Shown here in pieces: positions 1-8,474 of a stretch of 64,000 nt of DNA; position 1 is the stretch's first letter, and every line of letters starts with the position of its first letter. The position numbers and the translations under genes were made by a program. Under the pieces are notes generated by a model. It searched no databases and was not told where the DNA came from. It worked only from the letters and a program-made list of their open reading frames with translations. Origin of the DNA: Mesorhizobium shangrilense (GTDB taxonomy: Bacteria > Pseudomonadota > Alphaproteobacteria > Rhizobiales > Rhizobiaceae); NCBI RefSeq assembly GCF_040537815.1, contig NZ_JBEWSZ010000001.1:1-64000 (forward strand), written 5' to 3'.

Positions 1-31
1 GTAACCTCAGGTGGTACGGGCGACTTCGCCA

Positions 32-65
32 AGCCAAGGTCCGGGCGGCCGCCCGGACCTTGGCT
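32..65. terminator. 34-nt perfect GC-rich palindrome, possible terminator
   Basis: Positions 32-48 and 49-65 are exact reverse complements, beginning AGCCAAGGTCC. The structure would fold into a very stable hairpin. No clear T-tract follows on either strand, so it could be a rho-independent terminator of a gene left of the window, a dispersed repeat, or both. A second small hairpin (CTCGGC-GAA-GCCGAG) lies at 113-127. Confidence 0.4.
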
Positions 66-202
66 CAATCGCTTCAATCCCACGAAATCTCTCTCGTGTA
101 GATACAAGGTGGCTCGGCGAAGCCGAGACGGAGAGCGCCCTATGTGATTGACTGTCCGAGCCGCCAGTTGGGCTTGTGCGGCGGGCTGCTTGCTCGTCAG
201 TG

Positions 203-1261
203 TCAATCACACGTAGCCGCCGTCTTCAGCGCCTGGGCACGCGAAGGCTGGGGCAGGGCTGCGATCCGGCGAACGGCGGCATAGAACCTCGGATAATCGC
301 CTCCGCACAGGTCGTAGAGGCGAAGGAACGCCGGAACCTGTTCGCCGTAGACGGCGGTCGCGGCGAGCTTTGCGTTGTTGATGGGGCTGTCGAACCAGCC
401 GTCATATCCGCGATATCCGCCCCAGCGCGTGTCGCGCATGTGCCGGTAGCGCGCGCGCAGCCTGTCGATCGCGGCTGCCTTCGCGGCCGCCATCTTCTCC
501 GCGCTGGGGGGACTGCCATAGACCTGGCCCAACTCGTCGCGCGTTTTCGCCACCAGCGCGAGAAAATCCGCGCTGCGCTGACGGTCGGCCTCGTAGCGGC
601 GCAACCCGGCGCGGTTTCCCGTGGCGCGCAACCATTTCCTCGTGCCGCTGGTTTCAACGGAAACCGCGAACGCCTCGTTGAACGCGGAATCGCCGTTCAC
701 ATAGATCTTCTGATGCGCCAGCTCATGGAAGATGAGGCTGGCGATATAGGTGTCGTCCTGGCGCAGCATGGTGCTGAGCAGCGGGTCGCTGAACCAGCCC
801 AGCGTGGAGTAGGCGGTGACGCCCGACCCATAGACGTCCAGCCCCTTTCCACGCAGTTCGGCAGCACTTTCGGCCGCGGCTTTCAGCGAAAAGTAACCCC
901 GGTAGGGGACGCAGCCGAAGACCGGAAAGCACCATGTTACCGGCGCGAGAGAGAATTGCGGCGCGGCAAAGACGGCATAGGTCACATCGTCCCGGCCGAC
1001 ATCGACATAGGAGCGGTAGCTTGAGTTGTCGGGCAGCGCCAGCTCATCCGTGGCAAAGCGGCGTATGGCGCTGGCCGACGTCAGCTTGGCGCGCAACGCC
1101 TTGGGCGTCGAAGGATCGTTGATCAGCCCCCCGACATTCTTCCGCGCCGCCATGAGCTGCACATGGCCCTCTATCGACTGCGCGTAATAGGAAACGCTGG
1201 TGCAACCGGTGAGGGCGGATGCCAGGATGATGGCGGCGAGCAAGTGAAAGAAGCGCTTCAA
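203..1261 (-). CDS. Putative zinc aminopeptidase, lipoprotein
   Basis: This 352-residue protein starts with a lipoprotein signal: hydrophobic residues 7-16 followed by the lipobox LTGC with Cys20 as the lipidation site. It is therefore probably anchored in the membrane facing the periplasm. Residues 179-183 form a zinc-metallopeptidase motif (HELAH), and NEAFA near residue 196 could supply the third metal ligand. The length and this arrangement match the family annotated as predicted aminopeptidase (COG4324). The substrate is unknown. It stands alone on the minus strand with no obvious operon partner. The metallopeptidase assignment is secure; aminopeptidase activity is only the family label. 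Confidence 0.8.
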   Translation of the reverse strand: MKRFFHLLAAIILASALTGCTSVSYYAQSIEGHVQLMAARKNVGGLINDPSTPKALRAKLTSASAIRRFATDELALPDNSSYRSYVDVGRDDVTYAVFAAPQFSLAPVTWCFPVFGCVPYRGYFSLKAAAESAAELRGKGLDVYGSGVTAYSTLGWFSDPLLSTMLRQDDTYIASLIFHELAHQKIYVNGDSAFNEAFAVSVETSGTRKWLRATGNRAGLRRYEADRQRSADFLALVAKTRDELGQVYGSPPSAEKMAAAKAAAIDRLRARYRHMRDTRWGGYRGYDGWFDSPINNAKLAATAVYGEQVPAFLRLYDLCGGDYPRFYAAVRRIAALPQPSRAQALKTAATCD

Positions 1262-1661
1262 AGGTTGGCCATCGCCGGCTCATCTCCCCACAGAGCAAAT
1301 GTCCGCATTCGCTCCAGTCTCAAACAGGCGCGCGGATTTTCGTCAAGGGTTGGTGGGATGGCAGGCATCGGCTTTGCTCCCTATGCTGGTCATTTCGCGG
1401 CGCCAAATGGCTTCTCAAAAGCAGCCATTCCTTCGGCGGGTCCCTCGACCATCTAGAACGAAAGTGTCATCGCTCTCAACAGCCGCGCGAGCAGCCGTGT
1501 TGGAACGTAACTTCGGCGCCCTTCTCGGCGAGAAAACAGATCGAAAACGCCAATCGCCCTCGGTAACTTCGTTTGTCGTCCCGATTACTGCCATGATCGG
1601 TTTCGACTCGCTCCCGCGCATCGCATCAGGAACTCAGTCCGCATGCCTCTTTCTCACGAGC
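1262..1661. other. 400-bp intergenic stretch, no supported gene
   Basis: This interval lies upstream of the lipoprotein metallopeptidase and downstream of the LysR gene. Open frames exist on both strands but none has a recognisable domain, a good ribosome binding site, or the codon pattern of the neighbours. It should contain the promoter of the metallopeptidase gene. I see no convincing repeat or RNA. Confidence 0.4.
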
Positions 1662-2552
1662 TTAGTTCTTTGCGTTGAGCGCCTCAGACAGATAGTCGCT
1701 GAACGCCCGCGCCTTCCGCGACGGCTGCCGTCCAGACGAAAATACGACGTAGGCGTCAATCCGCTCAAGCGTGTAGTCGGCGAGAATTCTCACGAGCCGG
1801 CCATCTTCCAGCTCCTCTGCGCACATCCATGTCGACGCGACTGCAATTCCTAGCCCGGCGACGGCGCAAGCGATGACACCCGAACCGGAGCCAGTGCGAA
1901 CACCCACGTCGATCGCAACATCTTCGCGCTTTTCGCCGTGTCGGAACGACCAGACCTCCCGCCCGGCGTCTACGGGGCCGCCGAGGCAGTCGTGTTCGCC
2001 AAGTTCGTCGAGATCTGCGGGAACGCCTCGGCGCGTCAAATATGTGGGAGAGGCAACGACGATCCTGTCTGTTGTAGCCAGCTTGCGCGTCAGAAAGGCT
2101 GAGTCCGGCTGATTGCCAAGACGAAGCGCGAGATCAGCGCCTTCGGCGACGAGATCGTCGAAACGGTCGGACATCATGAGCTCGATCTTGAGTTCCGGCT
2201 GCAGCGCGAGGAAGCCTGGGAGGCGTGGAATGACCTGGCGCACGCCATAGGCCACAGGCATGCTGACGCGCAAAACCCCCGACAGCCTGTCTGCGCCGCG
2301 TGCTTCATTCTCCGCCTCCTCAATCGCGGCCAAGGCTTCGCGGGCGCTCATCGCCAGGGCCTGACCTACGTCGGTCGTGGCAAGACGGCGCGTCGTGCGT
2401 TGAAGAAGCGTGACGCCGAGCCTGGCCTCCAGGGATGCTACCGCTCTTGAGACCGAGGGCTGGGAAAGCCCAAATTCGCGCGCGGCCTTCGAAAAACTGC
2501 CCGTCTCGACGGTACGGACGAAAAGCGAAAGCTGATTGAGGCGATCATTCAT
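1662..2552 (-). CDS. LysR-family transcriptional regulator
   Basis: The 296-residue protein has the LysR winged helix-turn-helix at about residues 5-62 (SFSKAAREFGLSQPSVSRAV, with LEARLGVTLLQRTTR following). A periplasmic-binding-protein-like effector domain fills residues 90-290. It is divergently transcribed from the SDR gene at 2671, with about 118 bp between the starts. This is the classic layout for a LysR protein controlling its neighbour and itself. Sequence style is that of the CrgA/PecT-like LysR group that often sits beside SDR oxidoreductases. The effector is not identifiable. Confidence 0.9.
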   Translation of the reverse strand: MNDRLNQLSLFVRTVETGSFSKAAREFGLSQPSVSRAVASLEARLGVTLLQRTTRRLATTDVGQALAMSAREALAAIEEAENEARGADRLSGVLRVSMPVAYGVRQVIPRLPGFLALQPELKIELMMSDRFDDLVAEGADLALRLGNQPDSAFLTRKLATTDRIVVASPTYLTRRGVPADLDELGEHDCLGGPVDAGREVWSFRHGEKREDVAIDVGVRTGSGSGVIACAVAGLGIAVASTWMCAEELEDGRLVRILADYTLERIDAYVVFSSGRQPSRKARAFSDYLSEALNAKN

Positions 2553-2670
2553 ACGATAGAAGTATATATATTATCCAAAACGAGGCAATACCGCAGGAAT
2601 TTTGCATCAATTATCTCTGGTGGCGAGAGCTCGTCCCGATTGGGGCGCTCCAGCATCAAAGGAGATTTCC

Positions 2671-3417
2671 ATGAAAGAACTGAGCGGAAAAGTCGCCGTC
2701 GTTACGGGTGCCTCCAAAGGAATCGGCGCACAGATCGCCAGGCAATTGGCCGGCAACGGAGCCTCGGTCGTCGTCAATTACGCCTCTAGCAAAAGCGGTG
2801 CCGACAAGGTCGTCGCGGCGATCGTGAAAGACGGCGGCAAGGCGGTTGCGGTCCAGGCCGACGTCGGCAAGAGCGCGGATGTAAAGCGCCTGTTCGAGGT
2901 GACCAAGGACGCCTTTGGCCGGCTGGACATCCTCGTCAACAATGCCGGCGTCTTCAACTTCACCGCTTTGGAGCAGGTGACCAGAGAGGATTTCCACCGG
3001 CAATTTGACGCCAACGTCCTCGGAACGATCCTCGCCATCCGCGAAGCGATTTCCTATTTCGGCGAGGAAGGCGGAAGCGTCGTCAATCTAAGCTCGATCT
3101 CCAGCATCAATCCCGTTCCCAACTCGGTGGTCTATTCCGCCTCAAAGAGCGCGGTCGACGCCGTGACGAAGGCGCTCGCCAGCGAGCTTGCCGGACGCAA
3201 AATCCGTGTCAACGCGATAGCGCCGGGCATGACCGCAACCGAGGGCTTGGCCGGTTTGGGCGTCGACGATGCTGCCGCAGAAACCATCGGCGCCGGACTG
3301 CCAATGGGGAGGATAGGCAGACCCAACGACATCGCTGAGGTCGCCGTCTTTCTTGCCTCCGATCGTTCGGCCTGGGTGACCGGTGAAAGGATCAGTGTGT
3401 CCGGGGGCCAGCGCTGA
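2671..3417 (+). CDS. Short-chain dehydrogenase/reductase (SDR)
   Basis: A 248-residue classical SDR. The NAD(P) glycine motif TGASKGIG is at residues 12-19, NNAG near residue 90, and the catalytic Ser about 142, Tyr155 and Lys159 (YSASK). The family is FabG-like 3-oxoacyl-ACP reductases/glucose-1-dehydrogenases; the true substrate cannot be read from the sequence. I chose the ATG at 2671 because AAAGGAGA sits just upstream and the protein then begins exactly at the family N-terminus; a longer open frame upstream has no support. It is divergent from the LysR gene and probably its target. Confidence 0.9.
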   Translation: MKELSGKVAVVTGASKGIGAQIARQLAGNGASVVVNYASSKSGADKVVAAIVKDGGKAVAVQADVGKSADVKRLFEVTKDAFGRLDILVNNAGVFNFTALEQVTREDFHRQFDANVLGTILAIREAISYFGEEGGSVVNLSSISSINPVPNSVVYSASKSAVDAVTKALASELAGRKIRVNAIAPGMTATEGLAGLGVDDAAAETIGAGLPMGRIGRPNDIAEVAVFLASDRSAWVTGERISVSGGQR

Positions 3418-3726
3418 ACTGTTCGAAGTGCCTGCCGAATTCGAAAGTCCGAACGAGGTCTGCATCCTTCGTGAAGTCCGAAGCCGGAGCTACGAGCTAT
3501 TGAGCTATCGGTAGTCCAATAATGATCTACCGTTCCGAACAACTGATGAGGGACGCGCGGCAGCATCCCATCGGATGTCTGCCTGCGCATCCTCCCACCC
3601 GCAACCTGCCAGTCCGCTTGCGGCTCCAATTAGGTCATTCGTTGACGCGCGTCTGATTTGGGTGGTGCTGACGCGGAACGATCAGCCACATCGTCCGGCG
3701 GCTGAAACACGTTGCGGGACGCGAAT
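3418..3726. other. 309-bp intergenic stretch, nothing recognised
   Basis: This lies between the SDR gene and the 3' end of the GntR gene, which converge on it. It should hold their terminators, but I see no strong hairpin with a T-run and no credible reading frame. Confidence 0.3.
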
Positions 3727-4413
3727 TCAGATGATCTTGCGAACGTCCTGCTCGAAACTGAGGACGTGATGCAGTGCAATGCGCTCGGCTGTTTCGCCAT
3801 CTCCTCGGCAAACCGCCTCGAGCATCTGGGTCTGCTCCTGCAGAACCTTGTCGAGGCCCGACATGAGCTCCGGAAACCGCCGCGTCGCCACATGCAGGAT
3901 CCTGAGTGACAGGTTGTGGTAGTGGTCGAGCGTGTCGAACAGGTAGGAATTCTTGGCGGCGCGATAGATGAAGCGGTGGATGCGGCGATCGAGCGCAAGC
4001 AGGGGTTCGAGTTCTGGAGGGTTCGCAAAGGCGGCGAGTTCGGCGATCAGGCCCTGGGCTTCGCGGCGCTCGGGCTCGCGCAGACGTTCGGCGGCCAGCC
4101 GCGTCGCCCAGGATTCAATTCTCGCGCGAGCCTCATAGATCGCGGATAGATCGCTGATGTCGATCGTACTGACGGAGGTTCCGCGGCGGCCATTGACATC
4201 GACGAAGCCATCGCGCTGCAGCCGTAGCAGCGCCTCGCGCACTGGGGTGCGCCCCACGTCAAGCCGCCGCATGAGGTCCGTTTCACGAAGCAGCGTACCG
4301 GGCGCCAGCTTAACCGTGATGATGTCCTCCCGTAGCTGCAGATAGGTGCGCTCGGCCAATGTCGAGCCAGCCTCGACGTTGTCGGCATCCTCTTCCGGCA
4401 TCCGCGCGTCCAT
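3727..4413 (-). CDS. GntR-family (FCD-type) transcriptional regulator
   Basis: The protein is 228 residues from the ATG at 4413. It has an N-terminal GntR winged helix (LRE..I..LKLAPGTLLRETDL, then LDVGRTPVREALLRL) and an all-helical FCD effector domain with a metal/ligand pocket pattern (D..HR.IY.A, then H). The start was chosen because AAGGGTGAG lies just upstream; an in-frame ATG 54 bp further up would run into the promoter region. It is divergent from the ABC-transporter operon beginning at 4545, with a perfect palindrome between them, so it very likely represses that operon in response to an acidic or amino-acid ligand. Confidence 0.88.
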   Translation of the reverse strand: MDARMPEEDADNVEAGSTLAERTYLQLREDIITVKLAPGTLLRETDLMRRLDVGRTPVREALLRLQRDGFVDVNGRRGTSVSTIDISDLSAIYEARARIESWATRLAAERLREPERREAQGLIAELAAFANPPELEPLLALDRRIHRFIYRAAKNSYLFDTLDHYHNLSLRILHVATRRFPELMSGLDKVLQEQTQMLEAVCRGDGETAERIALHHVLSFEQDVRKII

Positions 4414-4486
4414 CCAACTCACCCTTCTACGGTCCCGAATGATCGAATCCGATCGCCAGGGAATCACTTGACAACGGATTCATATA

Positions 4487-4506
4487 ATATATTGATATCA
4501 ATATAT
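4487..4506. promoter_or_regulatory. 20-bp perfect palindrome, likely GntR operator
   Basis: The 20 bp centred between 4496 and 4497 read the same on both strands (core TTGATATCAA). A further copy of TATATTGAT lies at 4512-4520. The site is AT-rich within a GC-rich background and lies between the divergent GntR gene and the ABC-transporter genes. A TTGACA hexamer at 4468-4473 lies about 14 bp before TATATT, so the palindrome would cover the promoter. Operator function is inferred from position and symmetry. Confidence 0.6.
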
Positions 4507-4544
4507 CACAAGTATATTGATCCGAGGACAGGGAGGTTTCGGTG

Positions 4545-5459
4545 ATGGAAAAGGGTGTTTTGTCGCGCTCGCAACTCAAGGTTGGCATTGCCGCCTTGCT
4601 GGGTGTTGGGATTGGATTGCTGGCCACGGTGGCGCGTGCGGACGGATTAGAGACGCTGAAGCCGGGCGTCCTGCAGGTCACGATCGAGCCCTATATGCCC
4701 TACACGGCGATGAAGGATGACAAGCTGGTCGGGTTGGACAGCGACATCCTCGCCGCGGTCGCCGAAAAGCTGGGCCTCAAGACGGACGTCAGCGTCACCG
4801 ACTTTCCCGGCATGCTGGCATCGGTGCAATCGCGGCGTGCCGATATCACGATCGGCGGTATCGCCTGGTCGGACGCGCGCCAGAAGGTCGGTCTCTTCAC
4901 CGACCCGCCCTACTATTCGCCACCGGCGATGGCGGTGCAGGGCACGGCAGACTATCCGGACGTCAATAGCCTGGAAGGCAAGGATCTCGGGACAGTCACC
5001 GGCTATGTCTGGGCGAAATCGATCAAGCAAGTGCCCAATGCCAACCCGCACACCTATCCGTCGGCAGACAGTGTCTTCCAGGATCTCTCATCGGGTAGGC
5101 TGGATGTCGGCTTTCTTGACCCGCTGCTGATCATCTACCAGCAGAAGGAGCGTCCGGACATGAAGTTCCGGGTCGCATACCTGGCGCCGCCGACCGCCGA
5201 CGAGGTCAAGGCCCACCCTGATTACCAATATTTCCAGCCGTACATGACCGGCTTCTACCTGCCGAAAGAGGCGCCGAAACTAGCCAAGGCGGTCTCTGAC
5301 CAGATCGATGCGATGTACAAGGACGGTTCGCTTGCCGCACTCGTCACCAAATGGGGCGGTGATCCGAAGCAGTTCCTGGTTCCTTCGCCGGAGATGGCGG
5401 CTCAGCGCCGTGGCGTGGACCGTCCGGCGGACTGGTCGCCGCCCTCGATCGCGCCTTGA
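4545..5459 (+). CDS. ABC transporter substrate-binding protein, amino-acid type
   Basis: A 304-residue extracellular solute-binding protein family 3 member. It has a signal peptide ending at about ARADG (residue 31). The ligand-binding fold includes the family signature region LVGLDSDILAAVAEKLGLK near residues 62-80. It would capture a polar amino acid or similar small molecule in the periplasm. A GTG directly before the ATG at 4545 is an alternative start; GGGAGG at 4531-4536 fits either. It is the first gene of a tight operon (permease start 18 bp downstream) next to a GntR regulator and a DadA-like oxidase, pointing to uptake for catabolism. The substrate is undetermined. Confidence 0.88.
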   Translation: MEKGVLSRSQLKVGIAALLGVGIGLLATVARADGLETLKPGVLQVTIEPYMPYTAMKDDKLVGLDSDILAAVAEKLGLKTDVSVTDFPGMLASVQSRRADITIGGIAWSDARQKVGLFTDPPYYSPPAMAVQGTADYPDVNSLEGKDLGTVTGYVWAKSIKQVPNANPHTYPSADSVFQDLSSGRLDVGFLDPLLIIYQQKERPDMKFRVAYLAPPTADEVKAHPDYQYFQPYMTGFYLPKEAPKLAKAVSDQIDAMYKDGSLAALVTKWGGDPKQFLVPSPEMAAQRRGVDRPADWSPPSIAP

Positions 5460-5476
5460 GCGCCGGGGGCAAGCAC

Positions 5477-6217
5477 ATGTCCCTTTTCCACACTCTCACC
5501 GAGTTCTTCCAGGTTCCCTGGAGCGACTATGCAAGCAATCTCGGCTGGGGTCTGCTCAGGACCCTGGCCTACACCACCGCCAGTTTTGTCGGCGCTGCAA
5601 CCCTCGGCCTCGTGCTGGCGCTGATGCGCCTTAATCGCTTGCGTTTGGTGCGTCTGCCGGCTGCTCTGTACACGGAGATATTCAAGAACGTCCCGCTGCT
5701 CGCGATTATCTTCGTCACATATTTCGGCCTGCCGTCGGTGGGCATCAAGCTCAGTGTCTTCGTCGCCGGCGTGCTAAGCCTCGTCTTGTTTTATGCGGCC
5801 TATCTGTCGGAAATCTTCCGGGCGGCTATCGCCGGCATCCATTCCGGCCAGAACGAGGCGGCCCAGGCGCTGGGTCTTGGCCGCGGCACTACCTTCGGCC
5901 ATGTCATACTGCCTCAAGCGCTGCGGCTGGCGCTGCCGGGCACCAACACGATGTTCGTCGACCTTTTGAAATCGACGTCGCTGCTGGTGACGATCTCGGC
6001 GGCTGAACTGATGACCCAGGCGCAGCTGATCGCCTCTGAAACGTTTCGGGCGCTCGAAGTCTATCTGGTGATCGCTGCGATCTATTTCGCCGTCTGCTAT
6101 CCGGTCTCGCAATGCCTGCTCTGGCTGGAGCGGACGATACAGGCGGGCGTGCCACTGTCGCTTGGGCGCCGGCGGCGGCTGAGGCTGGCGAAGACACTGC
6201 TTGCAAGCGGAGCCTAG
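5477..6217 (+). CDS. ABC transporter permease, polar amino acid (HisM) type
   Basis: A 246-residue inner-membrane permease with about five membrane helices. It contains the HisMQ/GlnP-family EAA loop (NEAAQALGLGRGTTFGHVILPQA), through which it docks to the ATPase. A TTG overlapping the previous stop gives a slightly longer alternative; the ATG at 5477 matches the family N-terminus. It is the only permease gene in the operon, so it probably works as a homodimer, as in one-permease polar amino acid systems. Confidence 0.88.
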   Translation: MSLFHTLTEFFQVPWSDYASNLGWGLLRTLAYTTASFVGAATLGLVLALMRLNRLRLVRLPAALYTEIFKNVPLLAIIFVTYFGLPSVGIKLSVFVAGVLSLVLFYAAYLSEIFRAAIAGIHSGQNEAAQALGLGRGTTFGHVILPQALRLALPGTNTMFVDLLKSTSLLVTISAAELMTQAQLIASETFRALEVYLVIAAIYFAVCYPVSQCLLWLERTIQAGVPLSLGRRRRLRLAKTLLASGA

Positions 6218-6221
6218 ATCG

Positions 6222-7022
6222 ATGCCACACGAGACACTCAATATGGCACGTGGCGCGATGGCGTCCGGAGCCAGACCTGCGGTCACCATCCGTGGCCTGC
6301 GGAAATCCTTCGATGGAAGGCAGGTGCTGGGCGGCATCGATCTCGACGTCCCATCCGGCCGGATCGTCAGCATCATCGGCCAGAGCGGCGGCGGCAAGAC
6401 GACGCTGATGCGCTGCGTCAACCTGCTCGAGCAGCCCGACGATGGCGTCATCGAAGTCGATGGCGAGCCGATCTGCGCCAAGGGCGCGGTGACCTGCAGG
6501 AGCCTTGCCAAGCTGCGCCAGCGCGTCGGCATGGTGTTTCAGCGCTTCAACCTCTTTCCGCATCTTACGGCAGTTGAAAATGTCGTTCTCACCCAGATGC
6601 ACGCCGCGGGAATAAGCGAGCGCGAAGCCGTCGAGCGCGCGGTGCGCCTGCTGACGCGCGTCGGTCTCGCGCATCGGGCAACGGCCTATCCGGAACGCAT
6701 GTCGGGCGGCGAGCAGCAGCGCGTGGCGATCGCGCGGGCGCTCGCCCTCGGTCCCACCGTGCTTTTGTTCGACGAGCCGACCTCCGCGCTCGATCCGGAA
6801 TCGACCGGCGAGGTACTGCGTGTGATGCGAGAACTTGCGAAGGACGGCATGACGATGATTCTCGTTACCCACGAACTGCCCTTCGCCCGTGAAGTGTCGG
6901 ACTGGGTCGTCTTCATCGACGGCGGCCGGATCATCGAGCAAGGAACGGCGATGGACGTGCTCGACAAGCCGCGTGAAGCACGAACGGCTGCCTATGTCGC
7001 GCGTTACGCCGCGCCTGCGTGA
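6222..7022 (+). CDS. ABC transporter ATP-binding protein, GlnQ type
   Basis: A 266-residue ABC ATPase with Walker A GQSGGGKTT, Q-loop region VGMVFQRFNLFPHLT, signature MSGGEQQR and Walker [13 protein letters not shown], followed by the switch histidine in VTHEL. It energises the permease and binding protein encoded just upstream, starting 4 bp after the permease stop. The first residue after the Walker A glycine-rich turn is Gly rather than the more common Ser/Gly-Cys pattern, but the essential Lys and Thr are present. Amino-acid import is by family. Confidence 0.9.
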   Translation: MPHETLNMARGAMASGARPAVTIRGLRKSFDGRQVLGGIDLDVPSGRIVSIIGQSGGGKTTLMRCVNLLEQPDDGVIEVDGEPICAKGAVTCRSLAKLRQRVGMVFQRFNLFPHLTAVENVVLTQMHAAGISEREAVERAVRLLTRVGLAHRATAYPERMSGGEQQRVAIARALALGPTVLLFDEPTSALDPESTGEVLRVMRELAKDGMTMILVTHELPFAREVSDWVVFIDGGRIIEQGTAMDVLDKPREARTAAYVARYAAPA

Positions 7023-7164
7023 GCCGCCAACTCGGCCAGCAGCCCGACCAAGACCCATCATTGGCGCATAGTGCGATAGGGGCCATGCGGCGCGCCGCAA
7101 TCGCCGCTTCGCCCGCTCCTTGGCCGCGCCATCGACCATATTTGACCCAGCGCATGTGGACCAG

Positions 7165-8361
7165 ATGAGCAGGATCTCGACCGACATTGCCGTGATCGGC
7201 GGCGGCGTCATAGGTTTGGCGATTGCGCTCAGGCTTCGTTCCGAGGGGCGCGAGGTCGTCGTGATCGAGCCGAACGAGCCCGGCAGTGGCGCATCTTATG
7301 GCAATGCCGGGAGCATCGCGGACTACGCGATCATGCCCGTGGGCACGCCCTCGGTTCTCCGCAACCTGCTCTCCCTGCTCCTTGATGCGGACAGTCCCCT
7401 GTCGATCCGCACATCCGCCTTGCCAACATTGTTTCCCTGGCTGGCGCGGTTTGCTTACGAATCCCTGCCGCACAGATATCGGGAGAATGCCGGCCGGATC
7501 GCCGACCTCGTTTCGGACGCATCGGTTCAATGGAAGGAATTCGCAACCCAGATCGGCGCATCGGATTTGTTATCCGCAAAAGGCTGCCTCTATCTCTATG
7601 AGACGCGTAAGGCGTTCAAGGCAGCGGCCGCGGATATTGAGCTGCGCCGCAGCCACGGCGTCGCTCAGGAACTGCTTTCGGCCGATGAGGTGCTCAAGCT
7701 CGAGCCTCGGCTGCCGCCTCTCGAAGGAGGCGGCCTGTTCTTTCCAAACGCCACCAATCTTCGCGATCCGGGTGAGGTGATGCGTCGCTTGACCGTGGCG
7801 GTTCAGAGGGCGGGCGTGGAATTCATTCGGGCCTCCGCACAAACGATCGCCCGTGAGTCCAATGGAATTCGGGTCGTGGCCGCGCCATTCGAGATTTGCG
7901 CGCGCACCACAATTCTGTCCGCTGGCGCCCATTCGCGCAAATTGGCCGACCAGATAGGAGACCGCCTGCCGCTTGATACGGAGCGCGGCTATCATGTGGA
8001 GTTCGACATGGCCGAACCGCTGGTCGAACGGCCGGTCTGTCCGACCGCGAACGGTTTCTATATGTGCCCGATGCAGGGGCGGATGCGCGTTGCCGGGCTG
8101 GTGGAACTCGGCGGTCTGGCCGCGCCCGCCAACCCGCGGCTGGTCGAGGCGCTGGTGGTGAATTCGCGGCGGTTTTTCCCGGACCTCGGGGAGCCGAGCC
8201 GCACCTGGCTCGGATTCCGTCCTTCGATGCCCGATTCCGTCCCCGTTATCAGGCCATCGAGAGGAGGGCGCGATGTCATCCTTGCTTTCGGCCATGGACA
8301 CGTAGGGTTGACCCTCGCGCCGCGCACCGCCCAACTGGTGAGCAGGGTTCTCGCCGCCTAG
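7165..8361 (+). CDS. FAD-dependent oxidoreductase, DadA/glycine-oxidase-like
   Basis: A 398-residue flavoenzyme of the DAO family. The dinucleotide-binding motif DIAVIGGGVIGLAIA is at the N-terminus, followed by GSGASYGNAGSI, a sequence typical of D-amino-acid dehydrogenases (DadA). A C-terminal DAO segment (SVPVIRPSRGG, then FGHGHVGLTLAP) closes the FAD site. It would oxidise a D-amino acid, an imino acid or N-methylated amino acid. The start at 7165 puts the FAD motif at the usual position; an upstream in-frame start at 7120 is possible. It follows the ABC transporter genes by about 140 bp on the same strand, so imported ligand and substrate of this enzyme may be the same compound. Confidence 0.88.
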   Translation: MSRISTDIAVIGGGVIGLAIALRLRSEGREVVVIEPNEPGSGASYGNAGSIADYAIMPVGTPSVLRNLLSLLLDADSPLSIRTSALPTLFPWLARFAYESLPHRYRENAGRIADLVSDASVQWKEFATQIGASDLLSAKGCLYLYETRKAFKAAAADIELRRSHGVAQELLSADEVLKLEPRLPPLEGGGLFFPNATNLRDPGEVMRRLTVAVQRAGVEFIRASAQTIARESNGIRVVAAPFEICARTTILSAGAHSRKLADQIGDRLPLDTERGYHVEFDMAEPLVERPVCPTANGFYMCPMQGRMRVAGLVELGGLAAPANPRLVEALVVNSRRFFPDLGEPSRTWLGFRPSMPDSVPVIRPSRGGRDVILAFGHGHVGLTLAPRTAQLVSRVLAA

Positions 8362-8474
8362 TCGCAGATCGCCCTTCGACCGTCCTTCCGGCAGGGCTGG
8401 TCAAGTGAAGAAATGTTCAGGCCGCTTCCGCGAGATCCATCATTTTGAACGCTGGTTCAAGCGCTCGGCGTTAA

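Noticed and set aside
1415..1621. 68-codon minus-strand frame in the gap before the LysR gene
   Set aside because: No ribosome binding site, no domain, and unusual composition compared with neighbours.
4468..4488. TTGACA followed by TATAAT as a promoter
   Set aside because: The spacing is only 9 bp, too short for a sigma-70 promoter; another -10 further on is more likely.
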